From NCBI GenBank assembly GCA_037783545.1, contig JBBELK010001419.1, positions 1-64,000 on the forward strand: a stretch of DNA of 64,000 nucleotides, read 5' to 3'. This document shows, one piece after another, positions 36,099-47,622 of this stretch; position 1 is the first letter of the stretch; the number at the start of each line of letters is the position of its first letter. Source of the DNA: Henricia sp. BOLD:AAB3569 (lineage: Eukaryota > Echinodermata > Asteroidea > Spinulosida > Echinasteridae). The translations under genes and the position numbers were made by a program. Below the pieces are notes generated by a model. The model was not told where the DNA came from. It was given only the letters and a program-made list of their open reading frames with translations, and did not search any database.

Positions 36099-36688
36099 AA
36101 AATTTGGAGGTCGAAAAATGTTCCGACGAACTTCAAATTTTGCATGCTCCAAGCACTCTATATTGCGCACTTGTCCTAAAAAATTGACAGACTTTCGCCG
36201 GGAAATGGCAGAGAAATTTCAGAGTTTAGGAAAAAAGGGGTTGGAGCTTCCTGGATGCTCCCGCAACCTGTGGCTGTTTGTACACACCTCTTTGGTGTAC
36301 TCCTGACTCGTGCGCATGCTCAGTACTTCGGACTGTCGTTGACACGGCCCAGTTTGGGACGGGATTTTGGTCAAAGTGTGGTCCAAACGTCGGCAAATTT
36401 GGAGGTCGAAAAATGTTCCGACGAACTTCAAATTTTGCATGCTCCAAGCACTCTATATTGCGCACTTGTCCTAAAAAATTGACAGACTTTCGCCGGGAAA
36501 TGGCAGAGAAATTTCAGAGTTTAGGAAAAAAGGGGTTGGAGCTTCCTGGATGCTCCCGCAACCTGTGGCTGTCTGTACACACCTCTTTGGTGTACTCCTG
36601 ACTCGTGCGCATGCTCAGTACTTCGGACTGTCGTTGAGACGGCCCAGTTTGGGACGGGATTTTGGTCAAAGTGTGGTCCAAACGTCGG
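36099..36688. repeat. Dimer higher-order unit, copy 2 (590 bp)
   Basis: The same three substitutions lie at 36,099, 36,278 and 36,638. A third occurrence of the first marker at 36,689 without the other two suggests the duplication boundary falls between 36,689 and 36,868. Confidence 0.88.
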
Positions 36689-37591
36689 AAAATTTGGAGG
36701 TCGAAAAATGTTCCGACGAACTTCAAATTTTGCATGCTCCAAGCACTCTATATTGCGCACTTGTCCTAAAAAATTGACAGACTTTCGCCGGGAAATGGCA
36801 GAGAAATTTCAGAGTTTAGGAAAAAAGGGGTTGGAGCTTCCTGGATGCTCCCGCAACCTGTGGCTGTCTGTACACACCTCTTTGGTGTACTCCTGACTCG
36901 TGCGCATGCTCAGTACTTCGGACTGTCGTTGACACGGCCCAGTTTGCGACGGGATTTTGGTCAAAGTGTGGTCCAAACGTCGGCAAATTTGGAGGTCGAA
37001 AAATGTTCCGACGAACTTCAAATTTTGCATGCTCCAAGCACTCTGTATTGCGCACTTGTCCTAAAAAATTGACAGACTTTCGCCGGGAAATGGCAGAGAA
37101 ATTTCAGAGTTTAGGAAAAAAGGGGTTGGAGCTTCCTGGATGCTCCCGCAACCTGTGGCTGTCTGTACACACCTCTTTGGTGTACTCCTGACTCGTGCGC
37201 ATGCTCAGTACTTCGGACTGTCGTTGACACGGCCCAGTTTGGGACGGGATTTTGGTCAAAGTGTGGTCCAAACGTCGGCAAATTTGGAGGTCGAAAAATG
37301 TTCCGACGAACTTCAAATTTTGCATGCTCCAAGCACTCTATATTGCGCACTTGTCCTAAAAAATTGACAGACTTTCGCCGGGAAATGGCAGAGAAATTTC
37401 AGAGTTTAGGAAAAAAGGGGTTGGAGCTTCCTGGATGCTCCCGCAACCTGTGGCTGTCTGTACACACCTCTTTGGTGTACTCCTGACTCGTGCGCATGCT
37501 CAGTACTTCGGACTGTCGTTGACACGGCCCAGTTTGGGACGGGATTTTGGTCAAAGTGTGTCCAAACGTCGGCAAATTTGGAGGTCGAAAA

Positions 37592-40500
37592 ATGTTCCGA
37601 CGAACTTCAAATTTTGCATGCTCCAAGCACTCTATATTGCGCACTTGTCCTAAAAAATTGACAGACTTTCGCCGGGAAATGGCAGAGAAATTTCAGAGTT
37701 TAGGAAAAAAGGGGTTGGAGCTTCCTGGATGCTCCCGCAACCTGTGGCTGTCTGTACACACCTCTTTGGTGTACTCCTGACTCGTGCGCATGCTCAGTAC
37801 TTCGGACTGTCGTTGACACGGCCCAGTTTGGGACGGGATTTTGGTCAAAGTGTGGTCCAAACGTCGGCAAATTTGGAGGTCGAAAAATGTTCCGACGAAC
37901 TTCAAATTTTGCATGCTCCAAGCACTCTATATTGCGCACTTGTCCTAAAAAATTGACAGACTTTCGCCGGGAAATGGCAGAGAAATTTCAGAGTTTAGGA
38001 AAAAAGGGGTTGGAGCTTCCTGGATGCTCCCGCAACCTGTGGCTGTCTGTACACACCTCTTTGGTGTACTCCTGACTCGTGCGCATGCTCAGTACTTCGG
38101 ACTGTCGTTGACACGGCCCAGTTTGGGACGGGATTTTGGTCAAAGTGTGGTCCAAACGTCGGCAAATTTGGAGGTCGAAAAATGTTCCGACGAACTTCAA
38201 ATTTTGCATGCTCCAAGCACTCTATATTGCGCACTTGTCCTAAAAAATTGACAGACTTTCGCCGGGAAATGGCAGAGAAATTTCAGAGTTTAGGAAAAAA
38301 GGGGTTGGAGCTTCCTGGATGCTCCCGCAACCTGTGGCTGTCTGTACACACCTCTTTGGTGTACTCCTGACTCGTGCGCATGCTCAGTACTTCGGACTGT
38401 CGTTGACACGGCCCAGTTTGGGACGGGATTTTGGTCAAAGTGTGGTCCAAACGTCGGCAAATTTGGAGGTCGAAAAATGTTCCGACGAACTTCAAATTTT
38501 GCATGCTCCAAGCACTCTATATTGCGCACTTGTCCTAAAAAATTGACAGACTTTCGCCGGGAAATGGCAGAGAAATTTCAGAGTTTAGGAAAAAAGGGGT
38601 TGGAGCTTCCTGGATGCTCCCGCAACCTGTGGCTGTCTGTACACACCTCTTTGGTGTACTCCTGACTCGTGCGCATGCTCAGTACTTCGGACTGTCGTTG
38701 ACACGGCCCAGTTTGGGACGGGATTTTGGTCAAAGTGTGGTCCAAACGTCGGCAAATTTGGAGGTCGAAAAATGTTCCGACGAACTTCAAATTTTGCATG
38801 CTCCAAGCACTCTATATTGCGCACTTGTCCTAAAAAATTGACAGACTTTCGCCGGGAAATGGCAGAGAAATTTCAGAGTTTAGGAAAAAAGGGGTTGGAG
38901 CTTCCTGGATGCTCCCGCAACCTGTGGCTGTCTGTACACACCTCTTTGGTGTACTCCTGACTCGTGCGCATGCTCAGTACTTCGGACTGTCGTTGACACG
39001 GCCCAGTTTGGGACGGGATTTTGGTCAAAGTGTGGTCCAAACGTCGGCAAATTTGGAGGTCGAAAAATGTTCCGACGAACTTCAAATTTTGCATGCTCCA
39101 AGCACTCTATATTGCGCACTTGTCCTAAAAAATTGACAGACTTTCGCCGGGAAATGGCAGAGAAATTTCAGAGTTTAGGAAAAAAGGGGTTGGAGCTTCC
39201 TGGATGCTCCCGCAACCTGTGGCTGTCTGTACACACCTCTTTGGTGTACTCCTGACTCGTGCGCATGCTCAGTACTTCGGACTGTCGTTGACACGGCCCA
39301 GTTTGGGACGGGATTTTGGTCAAAGTGTGGTCCAAACGTCGGCAAATTTGGAGGTCGAAAAATGTTCCGACGAACTTCAAATTTTGCATGCTCCAAGCAC
39401 TCTATATTGCGCACTTGTCCTAAAAAATTGACAGACTTTCGCCGGGAAATGGCAGAGAAATTTCAGAGTTTAGGAAAAAAGGGGTTGGAGCTTCCTGGAT
39501 GCTCCCGCAACCTGTGGCTGTCTGTACACACCTCTTTGGTGTACTCCTGACTCGTGCGCATGCTCAGTACTTCGGACTGTCGTTGACACGGCCCAGTTTG
39601 GGACGGGATTTTGGTCAAAGTGTGGTCCAAACGTCGGCAAATTTGGAGGTCGAAAAATGTTCCGACGAACTTCAAATTTTGCATGCTCCAAGCACTCTAT
39701 ATTGCGCACGTTGTCCTAAAAAATTGACAGACTTTCGCCGGGAAATGGCAGAGAAATTTCAGAGTTTAGGAAAAAAGGGGTTGGAGCTTCCTGGATGCTC
39801 CCGCAACCTGTGGCTGTCTGTACACACCTCTTTGGTGTACTCCTGACTCGTGCGCATGCTCAGTACTTCGGACTGTCGTTGACACGGCCCAGTTTGGGAC
39901 GGGATTTTGGTCAAAGTGTGGTCCAAACGTCGGCAAATTTGGAGGTCGAAAAATGTTCCGACGAACTTCAAATTTTGCATGCTCCAAGCACTCTATATTG
40001 CGCACTTGTCCTAAAAAATTGACAGACTTTCGCCGGGAAATGGCAGAGAAATTTCAGAGTTTAGGAAAAAAGGGGTTGGAGCTTCCTGGATGCTCCCGCA
40101 ACCTGTGGCTGTCTGTACACACCTCTTTGGTGTACTCCTGACTCGTGCGCATGCTCAGTACTTCGGACTGTCGTTGACACGGCCCAGTTTGGGACGGGAT
40201 TTTGGTCAAAGTGTGGTCCAAACGTCGGCAAATTTGGAGGTCGAAAAATGTTCCGACGAACTTCAAATTTTGCATGCTCCAAGCACTCTATATTGCGCAC
40301 TTGTCCTAAAAAATTGACAGACTTTCGCCGGGAAATGGCAGAGAAATTTCAGAGTTTAGGAAAAAAGGGGTTGGAGCTTCCTGGATGCTCCCGCAACCTG
40401 TGGCTGTCTGTACACACCTCTTTGGTGTACTCCTGACTCGTGCGCATGCTCAGTACTTCGGACTGTCGTTGACACGGCCCAGTTTGGGACGGGATTTTGG

Positions 40501-43500
40501 TCAAAGTGTGGTCCAAACGTCGGCAAATTTGGAGGTCGAAAAATGTTCCGACGAACTTCAAATTTTGCATGCTCCAAGCACTCTATATTGCGCACTTGTC
40601 CTAAAAAATTGACAGACTTTCGCCGGGAAATGGCAGAGAAATTTCAGAGTTTAGGAAAAAAGGGGTTGGAGCTTCCTGGATGCTCCCGCAACCTGTGGCT
40701 GTCTGTACACACCTCTTTGGTGTACTCCTGACTCGTGCGCATGCTCAGTACTTCGGACTGTCGTTGACACGGCCCAGTTTGGGACGGGATTTTGGTCAAA
40801 GTGTGGTCCAAACGTCGGCAAATTTGGAGGTCGAAAAATGTTCCGACGAACTTCAAATTTTGCATGCTCCAAGCACTCTATATTGCGCACTTGTCCTAAA
40901 AAATTGACAGACTTTCGCCGGGAAATGGCAGAGAAATTTCAGAGTTTAGGAAAAAAGGGGTTGGAGCTTCCTGGATGCTCCCGCAACCTGTGGCTGTCTG
41001 TACACACCTCTTTGGTGTACTCCTGACTCGTGCGCATGCTCAGTACTTCGGACTGTCGTTGACACGGCCCAGTTTGGGACGGGATTTTGGTCAAAGTGTG
41101 GTCCAAACGTCGGCAAATTTGGAGGTCGAAAAATGTTCCGACGAACTTCAAATTTTGCATGCTCCAAGCACTCTATATTGCGCACTTGTCCTAAAAAATT
41201 GACAGACTTTCGCCGGGAAATGGCAGAGAAATTTCAGAGTTTAGGAAAAAAGGGGTTGGAGCTTCCTGGATGCTCCCGCAACCTGTGGCTGTCTGTACAC
41301 ACCTCTTTGGTGTACTCCTGACTCGTGCGCATGCTCAGTACTTCGGACTGTCGTTGACACGGCCCAGTTTGGGACGGGATTTTGGTCAAAGTGTGGTCCA
41401 AACGTCGGCAAATTTGGAGGTCGAAAAATGTTCCGACGAACTTCAAATTTTGCATGCTCCAAGCACTCTATATTGCGCACTTGTCCTAAAAAATTGACAG
41501 ACTTTCGCCGGGAAATGGCAGAGAAATTTCAGAGTTTAGGAAAAAAGGGGTTGGAGCTTCCTGGATGCTCCCGCAACCTGTGGCTGTCTGTACACACCTC
41601 TTTGGTGTACTCCTGACTCGTGCGCATGCTCAGTACTTCGGACTGTCGTTGACACGGCCCAGTTTGGGACGGGATTTTGGTCAAAGTGTGGTCCAAACGT
41701 CGGCAAATTTGGAGGTCGAAAAATGTTCCGACGAACTTCAAATTTTGCATGCTCCAAGCACTCTATATTGCGCACTTGTCCTAAAAAATTGACAGACTTT
41801 CGCCGGGAAATGGCAGAGAAATTTCAGAGTTTAGGAAAAAAGGGGTTGGAGCTTCCTGGATGCTCCCGCAACCTGTGGCTGTCTGTACACACCTCTTTGG
41901 TGTACTCCTGACTCGTGCGCATGCTCAGTACTTCGGACTGTCGTTGACACGGCCCAGTTTGGGACGGGATTTTGGTCAAAGTGTGGTCCAAACGTCGGCA
42001 AATTTGGAGGTCGAAAAATGTTCCGACGAACTTCAAATTTTGCATGCTCCAAGCACTCTATATTGCGCACTTGTCCTAAAAAATTGACAGACTTTCGCCG
42101 GGAAATGGCAGAGAAATTTCAGAGTTTAGGAAAAAAGGGGTTGGAGCTTCCTGGATGCTCCCGCAACCTGTGGCTGTCTGTACACACCTCTTTGGTGTAC
42201 TCCTGACTCGTGCGCATGCTCAGTACTTCGGACTGTCGTTGACACGGCCCAGTTTGGGACGGGATTTTGGTCAAAGTGTGGTCCAAACGTCGGCAAATTT
42301 GGAGGTCGAAAAATGTTCCGACGAACTTCAAATTTTGCATGCTCCAAGCACTCTATATTGCGCACTTGTCCTAAAAAATTGACAGACTTTCGCCGGGAAA
42401 TGGCAGAGAAATTTCAGAGTTTAGGAAAAAAGGGGTTGGAGCTTCCTGGATGCTCCCGCAACCTGTGGCTGTCTGTACACACCTCTTTGGTGTACTCCTG
42501 ACTCGTGCGCATGCTCAGTACTTCGGACTGTCGTTGACACGGCCCAGTTTGGGACGGGATTTTGGTCAAAGTGTGGTCCAAACGTCGGCAAATTTGGAGG
42601 TCGAAAAATGTTCCGACGAACTTCAAATTTTGCATGCTCCAAGCACTCTATATTGCGCACTTGTCCTAAAAAATTGACAGACTTTCGCCGGGAAATGGCA
42701 GAGAAATTTCAGAGTTTAGGAAAAAAGGGGTTGGAGCTTCCTGGATGCTCCCGCAACCTGTGGCTGTCTGTACACACCTCTTTGGTGTACTCCTGACTCG
42801 TGCGCATGCTCAGTACTTCGGACTGTCGTTGACACGGCCCAGTTTGGGACGGGATTTTGGTCAAAGTGTGGTCCAAACGTCGGCAAATTTGGAGGTCGAA
42901 AAATGTTCCGACGAACTTCAAATTTTGCATGCTCCAAGCACTCTATATTGCGCACTTGTCCTAAAAAATTGACAGACTTTCGCCGGGAAATGGCAGAGAA
43001 ATTTCAGAGTTTAGGAAAAAAGGGGTTGGAGCTTCCTGGATGCTCCCGCAACCTGTGGCTGTCTGTACACACCTCTTTGGTGTACTCCTGACTCGTGCGC
43101 ATGCTCAGTACTTCGGACTGTCGTTGACACGGCCCAGTTTGGGACGGGATTTTGGTCAAAGTGTGGTCCAAACGTCGGCAAATTTGGAGGTCGAAAAATG
43201 TTCCGACGAACTTCAAATTTTGCATGCTCCAAGCACTCTATATTGCGCACTTGTCCTAAAAAATTGACAGACTTTCGCCGGGAAATGGCAGAGAAATTTC
43301 AGAGTTTAGGAAAAAAGGGGTTGGAGCTTCCTGGATGCTCCCGCAACCTGTGGCTGTCTGTACACACCTCTTTGGTGTACTCCTGACTCGTGCGCATGCT
43401 CAGTACTTCGGACTGTCGTTGACACGGCCCAGTTTGGGACGGGATTTTGGTCAAAGTGTGGTCCAAACGTCGGCAAATTTGGAGGTCGAAAAATGTTCCG

Positions 43501-46359
43501 ACGAACTTCAAATTTTGCATGCTCCAAGCACTCTATATTGCGCACTTGTCCTAAAAAATTGACAGACTTTCGCCGGGAAATGGCAGAGAAATTTCAGAGT
43601 TTAGGAAAAAAGGGGTTGGAGCTTCCTGGATGCTCCCGCAACCTGTGGCTGTCTGTACACACCTCTTTGGTGTACTCCTGACTCGTGCGCATGCTCAGTA
43701 CTTCGGACTGTCGTTGACACGGCCCAGTTTGGGACGGGATTTTGGTCAAAGTGTGGTCCAAACGTCGGCAAATTTGGAGGTCGAAAAATGTTCCGACGAA
43801 CTTCAAATTTTGCATGCTCCAAGCACTCTATATTGCGCACTTGTCCTAAAAAATTGACAGACTTTCGCCGGGAAATGGCAGAGAAATTTCAGAGTTTAGG
43901 AAAAAAGGGGTTGGAGCTTCCTGGATGCTCCCGCAACCTGTGGCTGTCTGTACACACCTCTTTGGTGTACTCCTGACTCGTGCGCATGCTCAGTACTTCG
44001 GACTGTCGTTGACACGGCCCAGTTTGGGACGGGATTTTGGTCAAAGTGTGGTCCAAACGTCGGCAAATTTGGAGGTCGAAAAATGTTCCGACGAACTTCA
44101 AATTTTGCATGCTCCAAGCACTCTATATTGCGCACTTGTCCTAAAAAATTGACAGACTTTCGCCGGGAAATGGCAGAGAAATTTCCGAGTTTAGGAAAAA
44201 AGGGGTTGGAGCTTCCTGGATGCTCCCGCAACCTGTGGCTGTCTGTACACACCTCTTTGGTGTACTCCTGACTCGTGCGCATGCTCAGTACTTCGGACTG
44301 TCGTTGACACGGCCCAGTTTGGGACGGGATTTTGGTCAAAGTGTGGTCCAAACGTCGGCAAATTTGGAGGTCGAAAAATGTTCCGACGAACTTCAAATTT
44401 TGCATGCTCCAAGCACTCTATATTGCGCACTTGTCCTAAAAAATTGACAGACTTTCGCCGGGAAATGGCAGAGAAATTTCAGAGTTTAGGAAAAAAGGGG
44501 TTGGAGCTTCCTGGATGCTCCCGCAACCTGTGGCTGTCTGTACACACCTCTTTGGTGTACTCCTGACTCGTGCGCATGCTCAGTACTTCGGACTGTCGTT
44601 GACACGGCCCAGTTTGGGACGGGATTTTGGTCAAAGTGTGGTCCAAACGTCGGCAAATTTGGAGGTCGAAAAATGTTCCGACGAACTTCAAATTTTGCAT
44701 GCTCCAAGCACTCTATATTGCGCACTTGTCCTAAAAAATTGACAGACTTTCGCCGGGAAATGGCAGAGAAATTTCAGAGTTTAGGAAAAAAGGGGTTGGA
44801 GCTTCCTGGATGCTCCCGCAACCTGTGGCTGTCTGTACACACCTCTTTGGTGTACTCCTGACTCGTGCGCATGCTCAGTACTTCGGACTGTCGTTGACAC
44901 GGCCCAGTTTGGGACGGGATTTTGGTCAAAGTGTGGTCCAAACGTCGGCAAATTTGGAGGTCGAAAAATGTTCCGACGAACTTCAAATTTTGCATGCTCC
45001 AAGCACTCTATATTGCGCACTTGTCCTAAAAAATTGACAGACTTTCGCCGGGAAATGGCAGAGAAATTTCAGAGTTTAGGAAAAAAGGGGTTGGAGCTTC
45101 CTGGATGCTCCCGCAACCTGTGGCTGTCTGTACACACCTCTTTGGTGTACTCCTGACTCGTGCGCATGCTCAGTACTTCGGACTGTCGTTGACACGGCCC
45201 AGTTTGGGACGGGATTTTGGTCAAAGTGTGGTCCAAACGTCGGCAAATTTGGAGGTCGAAAAATGTTCCGACGAACTTCAAATTTTGCATGCTCCAAGCA
45301 CTCTATATTGCGCACTTGTCCTAAAAAATTGACAGACTTTCGCCGGGAAATGGCAGAGAAATTTCAGAGTTTAGGAAAAAAGGGGTTGGAGCTTCCTGGA
45401 TGCTCCCGCAACCTGTGGCTGTCTGTACACACCTCTTTGGTGTACTCCTGACTCGTGCGCATGCTCAGTACTTCGGACTGTCGTTGACACGGCCCAGTTT
45501 GGGACGGGATTTTGGTCAAAGTGTGGTCCAAACGTCGGCAAATTTGGAGGTCGAAAAATGTTCCGACGAACTTCAAATTTTGCATGCTCCAAGCACTCTA
45601 TATTGCGCACTTGTCCTAAAAAATTGACAGACTTTCGCCGGGAAATGGCAGAGAAATTTCAGAGTTTAGGAAAAAAGGGGTTGGAGCTTCCTGGATGCTC
45701 CCGCAACCTGTGGCTGTCTGTACACACCTCTTTGGTGTACTCCTGACTCGTGCGCATGCTCAGTACTTCGGACTGTCGTTGACACGGCCCAGTTTGGGAC
45801 GGGATTTTGGTCAAAGTGTGGTCCAAACGTCGGCAAATTTGGAGGTCGAAAAATGTTCCGACGAACTTCAAATTTTGCATGCTCCAAGCACTCTATATTG
45901 CGCACTTGTCCTAAAAAATTGACAGACTTTCGCCGGGAAATGGCAGAGAAATTTCAGAGTTTAGGAAAAAAGGGGTTGGAGCTTCCTGGATGCTCCCGCA
46001 ACCTGTGGCTGTCTGTACACACCTCTTTGGTGTACTCCTGACTCGTGCGCATGCTCAGTACTTCGGACTGTCGTTGACACGGCCCAGTTTGGGACGGGAT
46101 TTTGGTCAAAGTGTGGTCCAAACGTCGGCAAATTTGGAGGTCGAAAAATGTTCCGACGAACTTCAAATTTTGCATGCTCCAAGCACTCTATATTGCGCAC
46201 TTGTCCTAAAAAATTGACAGACTTTCGCCGGGAAATGGCAGAGAAATTTCAGAGTTTAGGAAAAAAGGGGTTGGAGCTTCCTGGATGCTCCCGCAACCTG
46301 TGGCTGTCTGTACACACCTCTTTGGTGTACTCCTGACTCGTGCGCATGCTCAGTACTTC
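37592..46359. repeat. Homogeneous block 2, about 30 nearly identical monomers
   Basis: Only two changes were found in 8.8 kb: an inserted G at 39,710 (GCGCACGTTG) and A to C at 44,186 (TTTCCGAG). The latter turns a recurrent minus-strand stop codon into a glycine codon, which creates a misleading 169-codon open frame at 43,896-44,405. Confidence 0.88.
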
Positions 46360-46448
46360 GGACTGGGACTGTCGTTGACACGGCCCAGTTTGGGACGGGA
46401 TTTTGGTCAAAGTGTGGTCCAAACGTCGGCAAATTTGGAGGTCGAAAA
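46148..46448. repeat. Monomer with 6-bp tandem duplication (301 bp)
   Basis: GGACTG at 46,360-46,365 is repeated at 46,366-46,371. This is the only length gain above 2 bases in the window and is a typical replication-slippage product. Confidence 0.9.
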
Positions 46449-47622
46449 ATGTTCCGACGAACTTCAAATTTTGCATGCTCCAAGCACTCTATATTGCGCA
46501 CTTGTCCTAAAAAATTGACAGACTTTCGCCGGGAAATGGCAGAGAAATTTCAGAGTTTAGGAAAAAAGGGGTTGGAGCTTCCTGGATGCTCCCGCAACCT
46601 GTGGCTGTCTGTACACACCTCTTTGGTGTACTCCTGACTCGTGCGCATGCTCAGTACTTCGGACTGTCGTTGACACGGCCCAGTTTGGGACGGGATTTGG
46701 TCAAAGTGTGGTCCAAACGTCGGCAAATTTGGAGGTCGAAAAATGTTCCGACGAACTTCAAATTTTGCATGCTACAAGCACTCTATATTGCGCACTTGTC
46801 CTAAAAAATTGACAGACTTTCGCCGGGAAATGGCAGAGAAATTTCAGAGTTTAGGAAAAAAGGGGTTGGAGCTTCCTGGATGCTCCCGCAACCTGTGGCT
46901 GTCTGTACACACCTCTTTGGTGTACTCCTGACTCGTGCGCATGCTCAGTACTTCGGACTGTCGTTGACACGGCCCAGTTTCGGACGGGATTTTGGTCAAA
47001 GTGTGGTCCAAACGTCGGCAAATTTGGAGGTCGAAAAATGTTCCGACGAACTTCAAATTTTGCATGCTCCAAGCACTCTATATTGCGCACTTTGTCCTAA
47101 AAAATTGACAGACTTTCGCCGGGAAATGGCAGAGAAATTTCAGAGTTTAGGAAAAAAGGGGTTGGAGCTTCCTGGATGCTCCGCAACCTGTGGCTGTCTG
47201 TACACACCTCTTTGGTGTACTCCTGACTCGTGCGCATGCTCAGTACTTCGGACTGTCGTTGACACGGCCCAGTTTGGGACGGGATTTTGGTCAAAGTGTG
47301 GTCCAAACGTCGGCAAATTTGGAGGTCGAAAATGTTCCGACGAACTTCAAATTTTGCATGCTCCAAGCACTCTATATTGCGCACTTGTCCTAAAAATTGA
47401 CAGACTTTCGCCGGGAAATGGCAGAGAAATTTCAGAGTTTAGGAAAAAAGGGGTTGGAGCTTCCTGGATGCTCCCGCAACCTGTGGCTGTCTGTACACAC
47501 CTCTTTGGTGTACTCCTGACTCGTGCGCATGCTCAGTACTTCGGACTGTTGACACGGCCCAGTTTGGGACGGGATTTTGGTCAAAGTGTGGTCCAAACGT
47601 CGGCAAATTTGGAGGTCGAAAA
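46449..47622. repeat. Indel island of four monomers
   Basis: Monomers start at 46,449, 46,743, 47,038 and 47,332 (294, 295, 294 and 291 bp). Changes are loss of one T in GGATTTTGG near 46,697, C to A at 46,773, G to C at 46,981, an extra T in GCGCACTTTG near 47,090, loss of one C near 47,181, loss of one A near 47,330 and again near 47,394, and a 3-base loss near 47,548. The neighbours on both sides are clean. Shifts of one base bring successive copies into one frame, giving a spurious 270-codon frame. Confidence 0.8.

Larger units (their letters stand above)
34578..37591. repeat. Variant-bearing stretch between homogeneous blocks
   Basis: Substitutions occur at 34,578 (C to A), 34,857 (A to C), in a duplicated dimer at 35,509-36,689, at 36,947 (G to C) and at 37,045 (A to G). 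The last monomer (37,298-37,591) lacks one G in GTGTGGTCC, the same lesion as at about 12,649. Apart from that, all lengths are 295. Confidence 0.85.

Noticed and set aside
43896-44405. 169-codon open frame on the minus strand
   Set aside because: A single substitution at 44,186 turns the usual stop codon into glycine, joining two repeat frames. It is not a gene.
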